From NCBI RefSeq assembly GCF_016889705.1, contig NZ_CP069526.1, forward strand, positions 7,699,001 through 7,763,000: 64,000 nt of DNA. The letters are read 5' to 3'. Below the pieces are notes generated by a model. It saw only the letters and a list, made by a program, of their open reading frames with translations. It was not told the origin of the DNA and searched no databases. This stretch comes from Amycolatopsis sp. FDAARGOS 1241. Its GTDB lineage: Bacteria > Actinomycetota > Actinomycetes > Mycobacteriales > Pseudonocardiaceae. The position numbers and the translations under genes were made by a program. This document shows positions 53,136-60,967 of the stretch, piece by piece. The number at the start of each line of letters is the position of its first letter. The first letter of the stretch is position 1.

Positions 53136-55187
53136 GTGACTGCTGAGACTCTGTACGGGGCCGACGACCTGACACACCTCGAGGGCCTTGAAGCCGTCCG
53201 CAAGCGCCCCGGGATGTACATCGGCTCCACCGACAGCCGTGGCATCAACCACCTGTTCTCGGAGATCGTCGACAACTCCACCGACGAGGGCGTGGCGGGC
53301 CACGCCACCCGCGTCGTCGTGACCCTCCACGCCGACGGCAGCGTGCAGGTCGACGACGACGGCCGCGGCATCCCCACCGGCATCCACGCCAAATCGGGCC
53401 TTTCCGGCGTCGAACTGGTGCTGACCCGGCTGCACGCGGGCGGCAAGTTCGGCGGCTCGGGATACAAGACGTCCGGAGGTCTCCACGGCGTGGGCGCGTC
53501 GGCGGTCAACGCGCTGTCGCACCGCTTCGACATCACCGTGAAGCAGAGCGGCAAGGTGCACCAGATGTCGTTCGCGCACGGCGTGCCCGGCGTGTTCGAC
53601 GGGCCCGGCCCCAAGGCCAAGTTCACCCGCCGCTCCGGCCTCAACCTCGCCGGCAAGATGAAGCGCGGTGAACGCAGCGGCACGTCGATCCGCTACTGGT
53701 ACGACGCGCGCTACTTCGAGACGGGCGCGGCACTCGACGTCGAAGGCGTGCGTGCGAAGCTGCGCAACACCGCGTTCCTCGTGCCGGGCGTCACGTACGT
53801 GCTGCGCACGGCCATCGAGGACACGATCAACGAGGAGACCTTCCACTACCCGCACGGACTCGTGGACATGGTCGATTTCCTCACGCCTTCGGGCGAAAAG
53901 CCGGTGTGCGGCACGCTCGTGATCACCGGTGAGGGCACGTACAAGGAGAACGCCGCCGACGCCAACGGCGTGATGCGGTCCAATGTGGAGCGCCACGCCG
54001 AGGTGGAGGTCGCGCTGCGCTGGGGCACCGGCTACGAGCGCACCGTGGAGTGCTTCACCAACACCATCCGCAACGTGCACGGCGGCACGCACCGGCGCGG
54101 CTTCGACCGCGCCGTCACCCGCGCGCTGCAGGATGCGATCGGCAAGACCCGCGGGCTCCTCAAGCCCAAGGAAGATCCGCCCACGCTCGAAGACGTGCTC
54201 GAGGGCATGACCGCCGTGATCCACGTGCGGCTGCCCGAACCGCAGTTCACGTCGCAGACCAAGGACGAGCTGTCCACGGCCGGCATCACCCGCGTGCTCC
54301 AAGGCATCGTCGACAAGCACGTGAAGGCGTGGGTCGAGGACCGCAAGACCAAGTCCGAGGCGAAGGTCGTGCTGCAGAAGGTGGTCGACGCCGCGCGCGT
54401 GCGGCTGACCCAGAAGCAGCAGAAGGACGCCGCGCGGCGCAAGACGGCTCTCGAAGGCGCGGCGATGCCGCCGAAGCTGGTCGACTGCCGCACCACCGGG
54501 GTCTCCCGCAGCGAGCTGTTCCTCGTCGAGGGTGACAGCGCGCTCGGGTCGGCCCGCATGGCGCGCGTGTCGGAGTACCAGGCGCTGCTGCCGCTGCGCG
54601 GCAAGATCCTCAACGTGCAGAAGGCGTCGCTCGGCGACACGCTGAAGAACGCCGAGATCGCGTCGATCGTGCAGGTGCTCGGCGCGGGCACCGGGCGCAC
54701 GTTCGACCTGTCGACGATGCGCTACGGCCGCGTGATCCTGATGGCCGACGCCGACGTCGACGGCTCGCACATCCGCACGCTGCTGATCACCCTGTTCGCG
54801 AAGTACATGCGCCCGGTGATCGAGGACGGCCGGCTGTACGCGGCGATGCCACCCCTGCACAAGCTCGTCACGAAGGGCCGCAACCCGGAGACGCACTTCA
54901 CCTTCACGCAGCGGGAGATGGAGCAGAAGTTCGCCGAGCTGGAGAAGGCGGGCAAGAACATCGTCACCCCGGTGCCGCGGTTCAAGGGCCTCGGCGAGAT
55001 GGACGCCGACGAGCTGTGGGAAACCACCATGAACCCCGCCACCCGCTCCGTGCGCCGCATCACCATGGACGACGCCGAAGCCGCCGAGGGCGCGCTGGAC
55101 CTGCTGATGGGCGAAAAGGTCGAGCCCCGGCGGAACTGGCTCGTCGCCTCGTCGGACCGGGTCGACCGCGAAGCCATCGACGTCTGA
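53136..55187 (+). CDS. parE: type IIA topoisomerase B subunit (ParE-like, topoisomerase IV/second gyrase)
   Basis: 683 residues. The GHKL ATPase has EIVDNSTDEGVAGHA, DDDGRGIPTGIHAKSG and KTSGGLHGVGASAVNALS; the transducer follows; the TOPRIM has LFLVEGDSALGSARMARVSE, PLRGKILNVQKAS and ADADVDGSHIRTLL. EGDSALGSAR, where GyrB has EGDSAGGSAK, marks it as the ParE-like paralogue found beside gyrase in actinobacteria. It would decatenate chromosomes with the A subunit encoded next. GTG 53136 has GGGAGAG seven bases upstream; GTG 53103 is possible. 30 bp from parC. Confidence 0.9.
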   Translation: MTAETLYGADDLTHLEGLEAVRKRPGMYIGSTDSRGINHLFSEIVDNSTDEGVAGHATRVVVTLHADGSVQVDDDGRGIPTGIHAKSGLSGVELVLTRLHAGGKFGGSGYKTSGGLHGVGASAVNALSHRFDITVKQSGKVHQMSFAHGVPGVFDGPGPKAKFTRRSGLNLAGKMKRGERSGTSIRYWYDARYFETGAALDVEGVRAKLRNTAFLVPGVTYVLRTAIEDTINEETFHYPHGLVDMVDFLTPSGEKPVCGTLVITGEGTYKENAADANGVMRSNVERHAEVEVALRWGTGYERTVECFTNTIRNVHGGTHRRGFDRAVTRALQDAIGKTRGLLKPKEDPPTLEDVLEGMTAVIHVRLPEPQFTSQTKDELSTAGITRVLQGIVDKHVKAWVEDRKTKSEAKVVLQKVVDAARVRLTQKQQKDAARRKTALEGAAMPPKLVDCRTTGVSRSELFLVEGDSALGSARMARVSEYQALLPLRGKILNVQKASLGDTLKNAEIASIVQVLGAGTGRTFDLSTMRYGRVILMADADVDGSHIRTLLITLFAKYMRPVIEDGRLYAAMPPLHKLVTKGRNPETHFTFTQREMEQKFAELEKAGKNIVTPVPRFKGLGEMDADELWETTMNPATRSVRRITMDDAEAAEGALDLLMGEKVEPRRNWLVASSDRVDREAIDV

Positions 55188-55217
55188 GTTTTTTCGTAGC
55201 TACCAAGGAGTTCTGCC

Positions 55218-58200
55218 GTGGCACGCCGCAAGGGCACCACCACCAAGGTCGATCCGAGCGCGTTCGACTCCCCCGGTGCGAACGTCTTCGACAACTCGCT
55301 GAAGACCGAGATCGAAGACTCCTACTTGGAGTACGCGTACTCGGTCATCCACTCGCGCGCCCTGCCGGACGCGCGCGACGGGCTGAAGCCGGTGCACCGC
55401 CGGATCCTCTACTCGATGAACGAGAACGGCTACCGCCCGACTCACGCGTACGTGAAGTCTTCCCGCGTCGTCGGCGACTGCTTCGTGCGTGGCGCACTGG
55501 TCTCCACGCCGGCCGGTCTCCGGCCGATCGAGGAGATCGAGATCGGCGACCGCGTGCTCGACAGCCGCGGCACCGCCGTTCCGGTCACCGAGGTTTACGA
55601 GAACCCGGCCTCCGACCTCGTCCGGGTCACCTGGTCGAACGGGCACACGATGCTCGTCACGCCCGGCCAGCGGTTCCGCACCGTGGCTGATGATTCGACC
55701 CTGACCTGGACGGCCGCGCGCGACCTCACCGGCCTGCGGACGGTCGCCTACGGCAACGCACGCAGGGAACAGCGCCAACCGGGTGGCGATCTCTACGCCT
55801 ATCTCCTCGGCCTGATCACGGCCGAGGGGTTCGCGGTGGACCGCAACCGCGAGGCCGACGGCCGCGTCCGCCTCCACATGTGCGACGTCGAGCCGCTCGA
55901 CGCGGTGTACGCGTGGGCGCAGGCCAACGGCGTTGGCGTGACCCGGGGAACGCGTGCCGCGGCGAAGGCGGAATGGCGCGATCAGCACATCCTCACGTTC
56001 GCCCGCCACGATGGTCTGCTCGAGGCGGGGAGTCCGCTCAGCGACGGGAAAACCGTCCCGGCAGCCGTTCTGGCCGATCGCTCGGTGTGGGCGCCCTACC
56101 TTGCCGGCATCTTCGACGGCGACGGCTACGTCCGCAAGAACCACCGGGAGATCGTCTACGTCAGCACGAGCGAAGAGCTCGTTCGGCAGGTTTACGCGAT
56201 GCTTGCGGATCTCGGCATCCACGGTCATCATTGGACCAACACTAAGGCTGAGGGGCACAAAACACTGCTCGGCCTGTCGGTCAGCGGATCCGACGCCGCG
56301 GCACTGGCCCGGATCCTGATGCCGTGGACCAAAATCGGTTACAAGAAGAGTGCACTGGAAAACCTGGCGGAGATCGCCTACGGCTACGGCGGCAAGCAGG
56401 GCAACGACCGGCTGCCCAACAAGGGCGTGATGGCCGAGTTCTCGGCCGCGCACCTCGGCGGCGGCTGGTTCCGCGACACCGAAGGCACCGCATTCCGTGC
56501 TTCGCTGCCGGCAGTGAGCGGCGCGAAAGTCCGCTACGGCAAGGATCGCCACGGCACGGCGCTGGCCGACCGCTCGTTCCCCCTTGCCCGCGCCTATCAG
56601 GACGGCTGGATCGACAAGCTGCGGCGGATCGGGTCGCCCCTCGCCGACCGGCTCGACGCGCTGAACGGGTTCTCCTTCCTGGAAGTCGTGTCGGTCGAAC
56701 CGGTCGCGCCCGACGTCACCTACGATATCCAGGTCGGCACTGACGACCACGAGTTCACAGTCGAGGGATTCGCCGTCCACAACTGCATGGGCAAGTACCA
56801 TCCACACGGCGACGTCGCGATCTACGACGCGATGGTGCGGCTGGCGCAAGACTTTTCGCTGAACGTGCCGTTGATCGACGGACATGGAAATTTTGGCAGC
56901 CCAGACGATGGACCGGCTGCTTCGCGCTACACCGAGACTCGGATGTCGCCCGAAGCGATGCTGCTCGTCGGGGAGCTGGGAGAAGACACGGTCGACTTCC
57001 GGCCCAATTACGACGGTTCCCTCGAAGAGCCGACGGTACTGCCCGCGGCATACCCGAACCTGCTCGTCAACGGCACCTCCGGCATTGCCGTCGGTATGGC
57101 GACCAACATGATCCCGCACAACCTCGGCGAGGTCATCGCGGCGGCGCGGTGGCTGATCACGCACCCCACGGCGACGCTCGACAAGCTGATGGAGTTCGTG
57201 CCCGGGCCCGACCTGCCCACCGGCGGCAAGCTGCTCGGCCTGGACGAGGTGCGCCGCGCGTACGAGACGGGCCGTGGCGTTGTGCGGATGCGCGCGAACG
57301 TCGAGACCGGGCCGCTGGAGGGCAGCCGCGGGCGGCAGGCGATCACCGTGACCGAGCTGCCCTACGGCGTGGGCCCGGAGAAGGTGATCGAGAAGATCAC
57401 CGACGAGGTCAACAAGTCGAAGCGGCTCACCGGCATCGCCGACGTCAAGGACCTCACCGACCGCGAGAACGGCACGCGGCTGGTGATCGAGTGCAAGGTG
57501 GGCGTCAACCCGCAGGCGCTGCTCGCGGACCTGTACCGGCTGACGCCGCTGGAGCAGTCGTTCGGCATCAACAACCTGGTGCTCGTCGACGGCCAGCCGC
57601 AGACGCTCGGGCTCAAGGAGCTGCTGGAAGTCTTCCTGCGGCACCGCTACGACGTGGTCACGCGGCGCACCCGCTACCGGCGCAGGAAGCGTGAAGAGCG
57701 GCTGCACCTGGTCGACGGCCTGCTGATCGCGCTGCTGAACATCGACAAGGTCATCAAGCTCATCCGCGAGAGCGAAAACGCGCAGGCCGCGAAGGACGGC
57801 TTGATGACGCGCTTCAAGCTTTCGGAGGTCCAGGCGACCTACATCCTGGACACGCCGCTGCGCCGGCTGACCAAGTACGACCGGCTGGAGCTGGAGTCGG
57901 AGCAGGAGCGGCTGCGCGAGGAGATCGCGGAGCTGACGAAGATCCTCGACGACGAGTCGGTGCTGAAGAAGCTCGTGTCGAGCGAGCTGGCGAAGATCGC
58001 GAAGGACTTCCCGACCGAGCGCCGCACCGCGCTGATCGACGGGGACCTCAAGGAGGTGCTGGCGGCGTCCAAGCCGTCCGGGCCGCTGGAGGTCGCCGAC
58101 GACCCGTGCCAGGTCATCCTGTCGGCCACCGGTCTCATCGCCCGCACGGCGGCGGAGTCGGAGGAGGCGACGGAGACGCGGCGGCGCAACGGCCGCGTGA

Positions 58201-59009
58201 AGCACGACGCCGTCGCCTCGGTGGTGCACACCACCGCGCGCGGGCAGGTGCTGCTGGTGACCAGCCGCGGCCGCGCGTTCAAGACCGACGTGCTGCCGTT
58301 GCCGGTGCTGCCGGAGCAGGCGGGCACGGTCTCGCTGCGCGGCGGCATGGCGGCGCGCGAGCTGGTGCCGCTGGAGAAGGGTGAGCGCGTGGTCGGCCTC
58401 GCCCCGCTCGGCGAGCAGGCGGCCGGGTCGCCGGGCCTGGCGATCGGCACGCGCGCCGGGGTGGTGAAGGTGGTCGCTCCGGAGTGGCCCGTGCGATCCG
58501 ACGAGTTCGAGATCATCACCCTCAAGGGCGACGACGAGATCATCGGCGCCACCTGGCTGACGGACGGCAACGAGACCTTGGCGTTCGTGTCGTCGGACGC
58601 TTCGCTGCTGCGGTACGCCTCGTCGCTGGTGCGGCCGCAGGGCCTGAAGGGCGGCGGCATGGCGGGCATCAACCTGTCCGCGGGGGCGTCGGCGGTGTTC
58701 TTCGGCGCCGTCCGCACGGACGACGACGAGCACGGCGAACCTCTGGTCGTCACCGCCACGGGGCAGTCGGTGAAGGTCACGCCGTTCAGCGAGTACCCCG
58801 CGAAGGGCCGCGCCACCGGCGGCGTGCGAGCGCACCGCTTCCTCAAGGGCGAGTCCTCCGTCAGCGTCGCCTGGATCGGCCCCCGCCCGGCCGGCGCCGC
58901 CCGCAACGGCGACCCCGTCGAACTCCCGGAGGTCGACCTCCGCCGCGACGGCTCGGGCCACGCCCACCCCGGCCCAGACGTCGTGGGTCACACCATCGAA
59001 CGAGACTGA
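55218..59009 (+). CDS. parC: type IIA topoisomerase A subunit (ParC-like) precursor with intein
   Basis: 1263-residue precursor; 828 residues after removal of a 435-residue intein (88-522). The extein starts with SLKTEIEDSYLEYAYSVIHS and the spliced joint SSRVVGD/CMGKYHPHGD. The catalytic Tyr is Tyr571 of the precursor (136 after splicing) in AASRYTETRMSPEAM. The tower/coiled-coil region (about 820-960) and a C-terminal beta-pinwheel with GyrA-box-like repeats (LLVTSRGRAFKTDVLPLPVL, LAIGTRAGVVKVV) follow. With the ParE-like subunit it forms a DNA-passing enzyme. GTG 55218 follows AAGGAG. A perfect terminator ends the operon. Confidence 0.9.
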   Translation: MARRKGTTTKVDPSAFDSPGANVFDNSLKTEIEDSYLEYAYSVIHSRALPDARDGLKPVHRRILYSMNENGYRPTHAYVKSSRVVGDCFVRGALVSTPAGLRPIEEIEIGDRVLDSRGTAVPVTEVYENPASDLVRVTWSNGHTMLVTPGQRFRTVADDSTLTWTAARDLTGLRTVAYGNARREQRQPGGDLYAYLLGLITAEGFAVDRNREADGRVRLHMCDVEPLDAVYAWAQANGVGVTRGTRAAAKAEWRDQHILTFARHDGLLEAGSPLSDGKTVPAAVLADRSVWAPYLAGIFDGDGYVRKNHREIVYVSTSEELVRQVYAMLADLGIHGHHWTNTKAEGHKTLLGLSVSGSDAAALARILMPWTKIGYKKSALENLAEIAYGYGGKQGNDRLPNKGVMAEFSAAHLGGGWFRDTEGTAFRASLPAVSGAKVRYGKDRHGTALADRSFPLARAYQDGWIDKLRRIGSPLADRLDALNGFSFLEVVSVEPVAPDVTYDIQVGTDDHEFTVEGFAVHNCMGKYHPHGDVAIYDAMVRLAQDFSLNVPLIDGHGNFGSPDDGPAASRYTETRMSPEAMLLVGELGEDTVDFRPNYDGSLEEPTVLPAAYPNLLVNGTSGIAVGMATNMIPHNLGEVIAAARWLITHPTATLDKLMEFVPGPDLPTGGKLLGLDEVRRAYETGRGVVRMRANVETGPLEGSRGRQAITVTELPYGVGPEKVIEKITDEVNKSKRLTGIADVKDLTDRENGTRLVIECKVGVNPQALLADLYRLTPLEQSFGINNLVLVDGQPQTLGLKELLEVFLRHRYDVVTRRTRYRRRKREERLHLVDGLLIALLNIDKVIKLIRESENAQAAKDGLMTRFKLSEVQATYILDTPLRRLTKYDRLELESEQERLREEIAELTKILDDESVLKKLVSSELAKIAKDFPTERRTALIDGDLKEVLAASKPSGPLEVADDPCQVILSATGLIARTAAESEEATETRRRNGRVKHDAVASVVHTTARGQVLLVTSRGRAFKTDVLPLPVLPEQAGTVSLRGGMAARELVPLEKGERVVGLAPLGEQAAGSPGLAIGTRAGVVKVVAPEWPVRSDEFEIITLKGDDEIIGATWLTDGNETLAFVSSDASLLRYASSLVRPQGLKGGGMAGINLSAGASAVFFGAVRTDDDEHGEPLVVTATGQSVKVTPFSEYPAKGRATGGVRAHRFLKGESSVSVAWIGPRPAGAARNGDPVELPEVDLRRDGSGHAHPGPDVVGHTIERD
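55479..56783 (+). mobile_element. ParC intein with LAGLIDADG homing endonuclease
   Basis: 435 codons in frame within parC. It starts at Cys1 (CFVRGALVSTPAGLRPIEEI), ends FAVHN, and is followed by Cys as +1 residue. Block B is VTPGQRF: the usual TxxH reads T61PGQ64, so the conserved His is Gln. Block F is DDHEFTVEGF. The two endonuclease motifs are YLLGLITAEGF (about 108-118) and YLAGIFDGDGYV (about 207-218), with an acidic residue in each. Base composition is less GC-biased in places (56230-56350). The site precedes MGKYHPHGD, not the catalytic Tyr used by mycobacterial GyrA inteins. Confidence 0.92.
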
Positions 59010-59028
59010 GCCCGCCCCACACACAACC

Positions 59029-59063
59029 GGGGCACCTGCCCGACAAGGCAGGTGCCCCTTTTT
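59029..59063 (+). terminator. intrinsic terminator of parE-parC
   Basis: A perfect 12-bp stem GGGGCACCTGCC / GGCAGGTGCCCC with loop CGACAA, followed by TTTTTC. It begins 19 bases after the parC stop. Confidence 0.92.
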
Positions 59064-59318
59064 CTTCGCCCATCGATCGTGCGACGCGCGATATCTCGCC
59101 ACACACATCTTCAGCCCATGGCCACTATCCACACGGGACCAGGGAACGCAACGGCATGCCACGCCAGCACCCCACTCTCGCCCACCTGGACAACCACCGC
59201 CAACAACGCACCCCACCACGCCACCCAGCCCCCGCCCCACGTTCCCGATCCACCACCCAACAACCCGACGGACCCCGGACCCAGCCCCCGCCGTGCACCC
59301 CGACCCCCGCCTTCCGCG

Positions 59319-59376
59319 CGGTCTGGATCACCATGTCAAGGCACGCTTTCCAGCCTTGAGAAGGTGACCCAGACCG
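59319..59376. repeat. long imperfect inverted repeat
   Basis: CGGTCTGGATCACC (59319-59332) pairs with GGTGACCCAGACCG (59363-59376) with one mismatch, and inside it CAAGGC (59337-59342) pairs with GCCTTG (59353-59358) around a 10-base loop. The 58-base element could fold as a cruciform or RNA hairpin. It is too far from the neighbouring stop codons to be their obvious terminator. Confidence 0.6.
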
Positions 59377-59542
59377 TCGTCACGATAAAAATCGGGGTGC
59401 CCTCCGCACCACCCCGGGCGCAACGTCGCGCCCCAGCGCGACGAGCCGCCCGCACCGCCGCCAGAAGCACCATCCGAAGCACCCACCCCGAAGCACCCCA
59501 GCCGAAAGACCCGGCTCGCACGATCCCCCGGACCGCACGAGA

Positions 59543-59576
59543 AGGCCGCCCCAGGGCGAACGCCCCGAGGCGGCCT
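59543..59576 (-). terminator. hairpin terminator after ThuA-lectin gene
   Basis: AGGCCGCC (59543-59550) pairs with GGCGGCCT (59569-59576) and inside GGGCG pairs with CGCCC. It lies 44 bases past the stop on the minus strand. No T-run. Confidence 0.65.
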
Positions 59577-59619
59577 CCCGGGCCGGGTCCGCCGCCGCGT
59601 CAAGGCGACCCTGCGCGGG

Positions 59620-60924
59620 TCACGCGACGTGGAACGACTGCGCCGCGCCGCCGTTGCACGTGGCCTGCACGAGCTGTGTGCTGTCCGCGGTGGACGAACC
59701 CGGCACCGTCAGGCACTTACCGCTGTGCCGGGCGACGAAGTGGTAGTACCCGCTTCCCTCCGACACCGGCTGCCACTGCTGGTTGCCGCCGCCGCTGTAG
59801 GACCACAGCTGCAGGCCCGCGTTGTCCGCAGTGGACACGTCTGTCACGTCGATGACCTCGGCCGCGTTGCCGCGGTTGTTGATCCGGACGTAGCCGTCGC
59901 TCGTCGGCTGGAACTGGAACTGCTGGGCGTTGGTGGCGTTGCAGGTGTACTGCTGGATCACCGTGCCGTTGGCCGTCCCGGCGGCGCGCGCGTCGACGCA
60001 CTTGCCATTCCCCTCGTTCACCACGGGGTACCACGCGGTGGGCGAGATCCCGCCGGACGGCGGTGGGGTGCCACCGTCACCGGTCGCACCGCCCAGCCAG
60101 CGCAGGCCGTCGAGCACGAAGCGGTTCTGGTCGGGGCTCGCGAACGTCGACGACAGCGCCGTGTTCGTGGCGTAGTTCATCTTGTTGTGGCCGAAGTTCG
60201 CGTACAGCATCTTGTAGTTCTTGTTCGTCCACATGATCGGGTAGTACCCGCTGTACCAGGTCTGCGACGGGTCGTCGCCCACCGGGAACGTCGACGGGTC
60301 GAGTGAGGCGAGAATCGAGATGTTCGGGTTCTGCCGCAGGTCGTTCTGCCACGAGTACCACTCGCTCACCGACGACTGGATCGTCGCCGGCAGGTTCACC
60401 GTCGACGGGTGCGTGCGGTTCTCGATCTTGAGCGTCTCCGCGGTCGGGCCCCACGAGTTGGACACGAACCGGCCGGTGCCGAGGAATTCGTTGTGGAACC
60501 AGTTCGCATAGGACGGTGACGAGCTGTCGTTGTACGCCGTCACGTGGAACCCGAAGAACGCGCCGCCCGCGTCCATGTACCGCTGGAAACCCTGGAACTG
60601 CGCCTGTGACTGCGGCTGGTCGTCGAGGAACATCACGACCTGCGCCTGTGAGGGCGTGAGCGAGGTGAGCTGGTTCCAGTTGGTGGTGGCCGTGAACGTG
60701 TAACCGTTGGCCGCCGCCTGCTGCTGGAACCACGGGCGGGCTTCGTTCTCGAAGCTGATGTGCGCGGCGTCGTACGTGCCGCTGTAGAACGCGAGCACCT
60801 TGAACGGCGTGGCCGCCGCGGCGGGCTGCGTCAGCGCCGGGGAACCGTAGGCGAGGCCGAGGCACGCGGCGAAGAACGCCAGCGCTTTCCCGACCAGCCC
60901 GAACCGGCGTCGTGGGGCGGACAT
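59620..60924 (-). CDS. secreted ThuA-domain protein with ricin-B lectin module
   Basis: 434 residues. A signal peptide (KALAFFAACLGLAYGSPALT, cut near AAAA) precedes a ThuA-like flavodoxin-fold domain (FKVLAFYSGTYDAAHISFEN, VVMFLDDQPQSQAQF, AFFGFHVTAYNDSS, LYANFGHNKMNYA). A Gly/Pro linker and a ricin-type beta-trefoil (about 310-434) follow, with QxW-like repeats (NAQQFQFQP, NQQWQPVS, AAQSFHVA) and GKCVDARAAGTANGT. ThuA domains occur in sugar metabolism and may be hydrolase-like; the lectin would bind glycans outside the cell. ATG 60924 has GGAAGGATC ahead. 43 bp after the GH3 gene, likely one operon. Confidence 0.85.
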   Translation of the reverse strand: MSAPRRRFGLVGKALAFFAACLGLAYGSPALTQPAAAATPFKVLAFYSGTYDAAHISFENEARPWFQQQAAANGYTFTATTNWNQLTSLTPSQAQVVMFLDDQPQSQAQFQGFQRYMDAGGAFFGFHVTAYNDSSSPSYANWFHNEFLGTGRFVSNSWGPTAETLKIENRTHPSTVNLPATIQSSVSEWYSWQNDLRQNPNISILASLDPSTFPVGDDPSQTWYSGYYPIMWTNKNYKMLYANFGHNKMNYATNTALSSTFASPDQNRFVLDGLRWLGGATGDGGTPPPSGGISPTAWYPVVNEGNGKCVDARAAGTANGTVIQQYTCNATNAQQFQFQPTSDGYVRINNRGNAAEVIDVTDVSTADNAGLQLWSYSGGGNQQWQPVSEGSGYYHFVARHSGKCLTVPGSSTADSTQLVQATCNGGAAQSFHVA

Positions 60925-60967
60925 GGCAGATCCTTCCGGGGGTGGGGGGAGGGAGAGGAAGGGTGGA

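Larger units (their letters stand above)
59064..59619. other. gene-free region with a G-poor tract and an inverted repeat
   Basis: Between the parC terminator and the ThuA-lectin stop. From about 59150 to 59310 the plus strand is markedly C/A-rich and G-poor, like the tract at 25.3-26.5 kb. The open frames here are Pro/Arg/Thr-rich and unsupported. It also holds a long imperfect inverted repeat (59319-59376) and a hairpin for the ThuA gene. Confidence 0.5.

Noticed and set aside
55200..59240. A 1346-codon open frame on the minus strand opposite parC
   Set aside because: It mirrors the codon bias of parC, has no family motif and runs through the intein; a typical high-GC shadow.
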